Positions 5,792 through 10,652 of a stretch of 10,652 bases of DNA are shown here, in pieces. How positions within the stretch are numbered: position 1 is the first letter of the stretch; each line of letters begins with the position of its first letter. A model generated the notes under the pieces. It did not search any database. It saw nothing but the letters and a program-made list of their open reading frames with translations, and was not told the origin of the DNA. The translations under genes and the position numbers were made by a program. Source of the stretch: Bifidobacterium breve (lineage in GTDB: Bacteria > Actinomycetota > Acidimicrobiia > Acidimicrobiales > Ilumatobacteraceae); contig CAMDER010000047.1 of assembly GCA_945896935.1 (NCBI GenBank), positions 1 through 10,652 on the forward strand, read 5' to 3'.

Positions 5792-7009
5792 ATGAAGACT
5801 GCAGGTCGTTGGCGCAATGCCTCAAAGGCCGCGATTGCCGTTTCTGCGCTGACCTTCGTGGCTAGTTGCGGCAGGGATGCACCGCAGGACACTTGGCAGC
5901 CAGCCGGACCTAATGCTGAGCGCATTGACAATTTGCAGCGACCCGTGTTCTACGTCGCTGGCATTGTTGGCGTGATCGTTTTCGCTGCTGTTGCCTGGTC
6001 GATGTACCGCTATCGCGATCGTGGTCAAGCCATTCCCGAGCAAACCCACGGTAAGCCAGCAGTCGAAATTGTTTTGACCGTCATTCCAGTACTGATTCTT
6101 CTCGGCGTTGCCATCCCGACCGCAAGCACAATTTTTAAGTTGGCCGAAACTAGCGACACCGAAATGACCATCAACGTGACCGGTCAGCAGTGGTGGTGGG
6201 AGTACGACTACCCAGCCGTGGGCTCCAATATTGAGCAGTACGGGATTACGGCTCCGATTGTGACTGCAGGACAACTGGTGATTCCCGAGAACACCAAAGT
6301 GTTGTTGCGAGTCACAAGTCGCGACGTCATCCACTCATACTGGATTCCGAAATTGAATGGCAAGAAGGACAGCGTCCCTGGTCGCGTGCACTTGTTGCGC
6401 ATGGAAGGTTCGAAGCCCGGCATCTACGCCGGCCAATGCACCGAGTTCTGTGGTTTGTCCCATGCCTATATGCGCATGGAAGCCGTGGTTTTGGCACGGG
6501 CCGATTACGACAAGTGGGTGGCTAACCAACTCGAGGAATACACCGTCCCCGAGGTCGGAACCGACGCGGCTGCGGGCGAGGCCTTGTTCATTCAACAATG
6601 CAGTCGTTGTCACCAAGTCAATGGTTTGAAAAACTCCGATGGAAGTTTGAACATCGCTGCACCCGAACAAAACCTCGTTTCAGGTGCTGCACCTAACTTG
6701 ACGAACCTGATGACCCGCAACACCTTTGCTGGAGCATCGTGGGATTTGTTGACGCCAGAATGTCGCGACAATGTCTGGAATGCATCATCGGCAGATTTCG
6801 GTGAGCGTTACCTCGCAGGTGTTTCGACTGAATGTCTGAATCAGCGGGATCTTCGCGAATGGTTGCGTAATGCACCAGCCAAGAAGCCAATGTACGCCGA
6901 CCCAACCAAGTTGACTTCCACCGGTGGCTTGTACCGCGGTATGCCAGCACTGGGTCTCACTGAAGATCAAATCAATATCATCGTCGCTTACTTGCTCGAG
7001 CGGAAATAA
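5792..7009 (+). CDS. ctaC: Cytochrome c oxidase subunit II with fused cytochrome c (caa3 type)
   Basis: A 405-residue lipoprotein that receives electrons from a c-type cytochrome and passes them via CuA to subunit I. The signal peptide ends in a lipobox-like 'FVASC' with lipidation at C26. Two transmembrane helices follow (about 53-72 and 92-113), then 'QQWWWEYDY' (132-140). CuA ligands are complete: H181, C216, E218 (backbone), C220, H224 and M227. The C-terminal cytochrome c domain has CSRCH (270-274) and a likely axial M384 in 'YRGMPALG'. That domain is long: 110 residues separate the heme His from M384, and the segment contains two extra cysteines, C324 and C348. Start ATG 5792 is chosen on its Shine-Dalgarno; GTG 5759 is an alternative overlapping the previous stop (GTGA). 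ctaD follows after 15 nt. Confidence 0.95.
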   Translation: MKTAGRWRNASKAAIAVSALTFVASCGRDAPQDTWQPAGPNAERIDNLQRPVFYVAGIVGVIVFAAVAWSMYRYRDRGQAIPEQTHGKPAVEIVLTVIPVLILLGVAIPTASTIFKLAETSDTEMTINVTGQQWWWEYDYPAVGSNIEQYGITAPIVTAGQLVIPENTKVLLRVTSRDVIHSYWIPKLNGKKDSVPGRVHLLRMEGSKPGIYAGQCTEFCGLSHAYMRMEAVVLARADYDKWVANQLEEYTVPEVGTDAAAGEALFIQQCSRCHQVNGLKNSDGSLNIAAPEQNLVSGAAPNLTNLMTRNTFAGASWDLLTPECRDNVWNASSADFGERYLAGVSTECLNQRDLREWLRNAPAKKPMYADPTKLTSTGGLYRGMPALGLTEDQINIIVAYLLERK

Positions 7010-7024
7010 CGGGAGAACACTCAG

Positions 7025-9040
7025 ATGACCATCATCGATCGTCCCTCCACTGACGTGGCTGTTATCGGCGGCGCACCTACGGGTGTGAAGCCGAGCGAAG
7101 CACTCGGTGTTTTCAAGCGGCCCGCCGCGTCAACAAGTTGGCGTGACTGGGTGGTCACAGTCGACCATAAGAAGCTTGGCATTATGTACGGCGTCACCGC
7201 CTTCTTCTTCTTCATCGTGGGTGGTGTTGAAGCGCTACTGATTCGTTTGCAACTTATTTCTCCTGATGGAAAAGTTCTGAATGCCGATCAGTACAACCAG
7301 ATGTTCACGATGCATGCGACCACCATGGTGTTCTTGTTCGTGATGCCGATGGCTGCTGCATTCGCCAACTATTTCGTGCCATTGCAAATTGGTGCACGCG
7401 ACGTGGCCTTCCCACGACTCAACGCTTTTGGTTTCTGGTGCTTCTTATTTGGTGGTTTGTTCTTGAACTCGTCGTGGTTCTTGGGCGGCGGAGCCGACGG
7501 TGGTTGGTTCATGTATGCCCCGAACAGCAGCACGTTGTTTTCGCCAAGTCATGGAATTGACTTCTGGACACTTGGTTTGCAGATCACGGGTATTGCATCA
7601 CTGACTGGCGCAATCAACTTGATTGTCACCGTCCTCAATATGCGGGCCCCAGGTATGAAGATGATGCGCATGCCCATCTTCACGTGGATGGTTCTCGTGA
7701 CACAGTTCTTGCTGTTGTTCGCCATTCCGGTGATCACTGTTGCTTTGTTCTTGCTGACCTTCCAGCGTTCATTTGATGCAACTTTCTTTGATGTTGCATC
7801 TGGTGCCGACCCATTGTTGTGGCAACACTTGTTCTGGATTTTTGGTCACCCTGAGGTGTACATCATGATCTTGCCGTCCTTCGGCATCATCAGTGAAGTC
7901 ATTCCGGTCTTCTCGAAGAAGCCATTGTTTGGTTACCCCATCGTGGCGATGTCGGGTGCAGCCATCGGATTCGTTGGTTGGGGCGTATGGGCTCACCATA
8001 TGTTTGCCTCTGGTCTCGGTCCAGTTTCGGTCACCGTCTTCTCGATGGCGACCATGGCAATCGCTGTTCCTACTGGCGTCAAGATTGTGAACTGGGTCAT
8101 GACGATGTGGGGCGGCAAACTTTCTTTCACCGTGCCGATGTTGTTTGCCATCGCGCTAGTTGTGCAGTTCACCATTGGTGGTTTGTCCGGCGTTACTCAC
8201 GCAGTTGCGCCTTCAGACACGCAACAGACTGACACTTATTACATTGTTGCCCACTTCCACTACGTGTTGTTTGGCGGAGCAGTGTTTGGCTTGTTCTCTG
8301 GTTTTTATTACTGGTGGCCCAAGATGTTCCGTCGTCAACTCAGCGAAGGGCTCGGAAAATGGAACTTCTGGTTGATGTTGATTGGAATGAATCTCACCTT
8401 CGGACCAATGCACATTCTCGGATTGCAGGGTCAGCCACGACGGATGATGGTCTGGACCGAAGCCCGTGCGGGTGAAGGCTTATTTAACTTTGGTTTCTGG
8501 AACAGAGTGGCATCAATCGGTTCGTTCGTACTTGGTATCGGCGTACTGTTGTTCTTGGTGAACGTGATTTACACCCACAAGTCAAAGAAGGTTGCGATTT
8601 CTCCGCTCGACCCGTGGGATGCGCGCACCCTTGAGTGGATGACCCACAACCCGCCGCAAGAACATAACTTTGACACCATCCCGACAGTTGGTCATCTTGA
8701 CGAGTTCTTCCATCGCAAGTACGAAACAGATGCGTCAACGCACTCGGTCAAGCAAGTACATAGCGCTGAAGAAGTCATGGCCGAACTCAACTCTCATCCC
8801 GATGAGCACATTCACATGCCGTCACGTTCGTACTGGCCAATTTTGTTGGCTCTGTCCTTGCCGGTCATTGGCTACGGTTTGATTTACAACCGGATGTTGA
8901 TGGCAGTCGGTGCCGCCTTGGTGTTGCTCACCATGTTCGGTTGGTCCATGGAACCATCGACGTCACCTGACGAAGATTTCGATCCCCCGGCACCTGGTGA
9001 AGGTGGCGGCCACACGAAGGAGCTGTCGCCCCTTGGCTGA
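7025..9040 (+). CDS. ctaD: Cytochrome c oxidase subunit I (catalytic, A1-type)
   Basis: A 671-residue catalytic subunit that reduces O2 to water at a heme a3-CuB centre and pumps protons. All ligands are present: heme a H97 and H412, heme a3 H410, CuB H275, H324 and H325. Tyr279 in 'GHPEVY' is the expected crosslinked Tyr, and E277 marks the A1 proton-pumping type. D-channel D126 and N133 ('RDVAFPRLN') and K-channel T350 and K353 ('VPTGVK') are conserved. One departure is 'QTDTYY' (401-406), where many A-type enzymes have His before Asp at the Mg site; here it is T402. After the 12-helix core a 'DPWD...LEW' segment leads to an extension with two more helices (about 603-640), like a fused subunit-IV element, and an acidic tail. 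The start has GGGAG about 10 nt upstream. Confidence 0.97.
   Translation: MTIIDRPSTDVAVIGGAPTGVKPSEALGVFKRPAASTSWRDWVVTVDHKKLGIMYGVTAFFFFIVGGVEALLIRLQLISPDGKVLNADQYNQMFTMHATTMVFLFVMPMAAAFANYFVPLQIGARDVAFPRLNAFGFWCFLFGGLFLNSSWFLGGGADGGWFMYAPNSSTLFSPSHGIDFWTLGLQITGIASLTGAINLIVTVLNMRAPGMKMMRMPIFTWMVLVTQFLLLFAIPVITVALFLLTFQRSFDATFFDVASGADPLLWQHLFWIFGHPEVYIMILPSFGIISEVIPVFSKKPLFGYPIVAMSGAAIGFVGWGVWAHHMFASGLGPVSVTVFSMATMAIAVPTGVKIVNWVMTMWGGKLSFTVPMLFAIALVVQFTIGGLSGVTHAVAPSDTQQTDTYYIVAHFHYVLFGGAVFGLFSGFYYWWPKMFRRQLSEGLGKWNFWLMLIGMNLTFGPMHILGLQGQPRRMMVWTEARAGEGLFNFGFWNRVASIGSFVLGIGVLLFLVNVIYTHKSKKVAISPLDPWDARTLEWMTHNPPQEHNFDTIPTVGHLDEFFHRKYETDASTHSVKQVHSAEEVMAELNSHPDEHIHMPSRSYWPILLALSLPVIGYGLIYNRMLMAVGAALVLLTMFGWSMEPSTSPDEDFDPPAPGEGGGHTKELSPLG
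9016..9022 (+). promoter_or_regulatory. Shine-Dalgarno for the TTG start of ctaE
   Basis: GAAGGAG inside the end of ctaD lies 10 nt before the TTG at 9033. It is the only strong ribosome-binding site near the ctaE start and no in-frame ATG or GTG fits before the first helix, so it decides the start and implies translational coupling with ctaD. Confidence 0.6.
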
Positions 9041-9644
9041 AACAGCAATCTCCCACGGTCATGACGTAGGTCATGGCGCACATTCCTCAACGGGTTTGTC
9101 GAACAACAAGCTCGGAATGTGGATGTTCCTCGGTTCAGAATGTCTGCTTTTTGGTGGACTGATCTCCACGTACATGTTGTACAAAGGCCGCGTGAATGCG
9201 GGGCCACAGCCCGATCAGATTTTTGATATTCCATTTACTTCGGTGAGCTCATTCATTTTGTTGATGAGTTCCTTGACGATGGTGTTGGCAGTATCGTCGG
9301 CGCAACGTAAAGACGAGCGCAACATGAACTTGTGGCTCGTCGTGACAGCACTGCTCGGAGCTACTTTCGTTGGCGGTCAGGTCTACGAATTCACTTCGTT
9401 CTACCGCGAAGGTTTGGGCTTCACGACCAGCCTCTTCGGTTCAAGCTTCTACACCTTGACCGGATTCCACGGAGTTCACGTGTCCGTCGGAATCATCATG
9501 TTGATGGCTTTGGTGGGTATGAACCGTAACAAGCGTATTCCCGGTGATCGAGCAGAAGTTGTCGAATTGATCGGCTTGTACTGGCACTTCGTTGACATCG
9601 TCTGGATCATCATTTTCACCCTCGTCTACCTGATTCCGTCCTGA
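9033..9644 (+). CDS. ctaE: Cytochrome c oxidase subunit III
   Basis: A 203-residue membrane subunit that stabilises subunit I and helps proton uptake into the D-channel. Its length fits the short, five-helix actinobacterial type. Visible family residues are E36 in 'FLGSE', the 'GFHGVH' motif (144-149, H146 and H149), and 'LYWHFVD' (182-188, H185 and D188). The N-terminus is rich in His ('SHGHDVGHGAH', 7-17). The start is TTG at 9033, overlapping the ctaD stop by 8 nt, with GAAGGAG 10 nt upstream. The open frame extends further upstream inside ctaD, but homology begins only around residue 24. The subunit IV gene follows after 9 nt. Confidence 0.93.
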   Translation: MAETAISHGHDVGHGAHSSTGLSNNKLGMWMFLGSECLLFGGLISTYMLYKGRVNAGPQPDQIFDIPFTSVSSFILLMSSLTMVLAVSSAQRKDERNMNLWLVVTALLGATFVGGQVYEFTSFYREGLGFTTSLFGSSFYTLTGFHGVHVSVGIIMLMALVGMNRNKRIPGDRAEVVELIGLYWHFVDIVWIIIFTLVYLIPS

Positions 9645-9653
9645 GGAGCGTCC

Positions 9654-10004
9654 ATGAGTACCGCTACCGAACACCCCGAACAAATTGAACACACTGAACA
9701 TGCGGATGCCCACGAGGCCGAACATAACGGTTTGTCAGACAAGCAGTACATCTACGTCGCCTTGATCTTGGCTGCCTTAACGGCAATCGAAGTTTCAACG
9801 TACTACGTTGACTTCGGCCCATTCTTTATGCCGACCTTGCTCATCTTGATGGTCGTTAAGTTCGTGACCGTGGTGTCGTACTTTATGCACTTGAAGTTTG
9901 ATAACAAGCTGTTCACTTACTTGTTCTATTCAGGCTTGTTGTTGGCCGTCGCGGTGTATTGCGGATTTTTAGCGACGTTTAAATTCTTTTTGCAGAAGGG
10001 CTGA
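9654..10004 (+). CDS. ctaF: Cytochrome c oxidase subunit IV, COX4_pro type
   Basis: A 116-residue small membrane subunit of the prokaryotic subunit IV/CyoD-like family. The first 28 residues are hydrophilic with many His and Glu ('EHPEQIEHTEHADAHEAEH'). Three hydrophobic helices follow (about 31-50, 58-78, 86-110). The family signature lies at the end of helix two, 'VVSYFMHLKFD' (73-83). GAGGAG at 9643-9648 overlaps the ctaE stop and lies 5 nt before ATG 9654, so translation is coupled. It probably acts in assembly or stability of the caa3 complex. This family is distinct from the actinobacterial subunit IV that the gene at 4620-5762 resembles. Confidence 0.88.
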   Translation: MSTATEHPEQIEHTEHADAHEAEHNGLSDKQYIYVALILAALTAIEVSTYYVDFGPFFMPTLLILMVVKFVTVVSYFMHLKFDNKLFTYLFYSGLLLAVAVYCGFLATFKFFLQKG

Positions 10005-10009
10005 TTCCC

Positions 10010-10652
10010 ATGGCCGGGGAGATGTTTGTCGACCCATGGCGCTATCAGCTTCACCTTGAAGTTTGGTTGCTCATTGCCTTTCTTGTCAGTTCGTACATCT
10101 ACGTTGTGCGGGTACTTGGTCCGCGGGCAGTACCCGTAGGAGAACCAATTGTCACGCGTCGACAGTTGGTGTGCTTTGTCACCGGCATCTTGATCATGTT
10201 GTTGTCGACCGACTGGCCGATGCACGATATTGCTGAAGAGTATTTGTATTCGGTTCATATGTTCCAGCACATGTCCCTGACATATTTCATGCCGCCTTTG
10301 GTAGTGCTGGCGACACCCGAGTGGTTTGTTCGAGTTCTTGTGGGTAATGGACGGGCCTATCGCGCCTTACGGTTTTTGACTTTCCCAGTACGAGCCGGAT
10401 TGTTGTTCAATCTCGGTGTTGTGGTGAGCCATATCCCAGGCGTCGTCAACGCGTCGGTGTCAAATGGCCCATTGCACTATTTCGTGCACGTGATTCTTGT
10501 ATTGACGTCAATTTTGATGTGGATGCCAGTCTGTGGACCGTTGAAAGAATTTCAAATCACACCAATGTCAAAGATGATTTACCTTTTCTTGAACAGTGTG
10601 GTTGCCACCATTCCTGCCGGTTGGCTGACCTTCGCCGAGGGAGTGGTGTACA
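10010..10652 (+). CDS. ctaG: Cytochrome c oxidase assembly protein CtaG, caa3 type (3' end missing)
   Basis: An open frame from ATG 10010 runs off the window end after 214 complete codons, with no stop. AAGGG lies about 9 nt before the ATG, and the previous stop is 5 nt upstream. Several hydrophobic helices are visible. The family-like block 'STDWPMHDIAEEYLYSVHMF' (66-85), then 'QHMSLTYFMPPLVVLATP' (86-103), identifies the caa3_CtaG family. Histidines at 72, 83, 87, 141, 156 and 160 lie in or near membrane segments and may handle copper. In Bacillus the family is needed to form active caa3 oxidase, probably at the CuB or CuA insertion step. Its place after ctaC-D-E-F fits that role. Confidence 0.9.
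   Translation, partial: MAGEMFVDPWRYQLHLEVWLLIAFLVSSYIYVVRVLGPRAVPVGEPIVTRRQLVCFVTGILIMLLSTDWPMHDIAEEYLYSVHMFQHMSLTYFMPPLVVLATPEWFVRVLVGNGRAYRALRFLTFPVRAGLLFNLGVVVSHIPGVVNASVSNGPLHYFVHVILVLTSILMWMPVCGPLKEFQITPMSKMIYLFLNSVVATIPAGWLTFAEGVVY

Noticed and set aside
8090..8140. Loss of the K-channel lysine in CtaD
   Set aside because: I first looked for it near 'TMWGGKLSF'. The relevant residue is K353 in 'VPTGVK', which is present together with T350.
8910..9032. An upstream ATG start for ctaE
   Set aside because: It would translate the end of ctaD in a shifted frame. Homology begins after the TTG at 9033, which has a strong Shine-Dalgarno.
1..10652. A mobile element or integration at the tRNA cluster
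   Set aside because: I see no integrase, transposase, terminal inverted repeats or duplicated tRNA 3' end in the window.

Overview
The window most likely comes from an actinobacterium, plausibly of class Acidimicrobiia. This rests on a clpS-DUF2017 pair beside a Glu-Asp-Phe tRNA cluster, a caa3-type cytochrome c oxidase operon preceded by ctaB, frequent GTG/TTG/overlapping starts, and moderate GC. The lineage call is an inference from gene content, not from a marker gene.

Minus strand, 1-1260: transcription runs leftward from clpS (N-degron adaptor of the Clp protease) through a DUF2017 gene starting 1 nt after the clpS stop, then tRNA-Glu(TTC), tRNA-Asp(GTC) and tRNA-Phe(GAA), the last cut by the window edge. 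Glu and Asp encode CCA, and each is followed with no gap by a small hairpin. The Glu-Asp spacer also carries a short tandem repeat rich in CTAG.

Plus strand, 1282-10652: only 21 bp from clpS begins a long co-oriented block for the respiratory terminal oxidase. ctaB (heme O synthase) is first. After a 155-bp gap come three tightly packed genes: a full-length subunit-I-like protein, a subunit-III-like protein, and a multi-spanning protein whose start resembles actinobacterial subunit IV and whose end is an extracytoplasmic, cupredoxin-like domain. Then follows an orthodox caa3 set: ctaC (subunit II with fused cytochrome c), ctaD (subunit I with all ligands), ctaE (subunit III), a COX4_pro-type subunit IV, and the 5' part of ctaG (copper/assembly factor), open to the window end.

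The most interesting content is the three-gene set at 2388-5762. Its subunit-I-like protein aligns along its whole length with the active CtaD encoded about 4.6 kb downstream, including the DPWD/LEW/PP tail motif. It has nevertheless lost all six histidines that bind heme a, heme a3 and CuB, the active-site Tyr and Glu, and the entry residues of the proton channels. The subunit-III-like partner has likewise lost its conserved Glu/His/Asp residues. The frames are intact and translationally coupled, so this looks like a maintained non-catalytic 'shadow oxidase' (subunits I, III and IV plus a cupredoxin-like domain) encoded with the real enzyme. Its function is unknown; roles as an assembly platform, supercomplex partner or regulatory subunit are all speculation.
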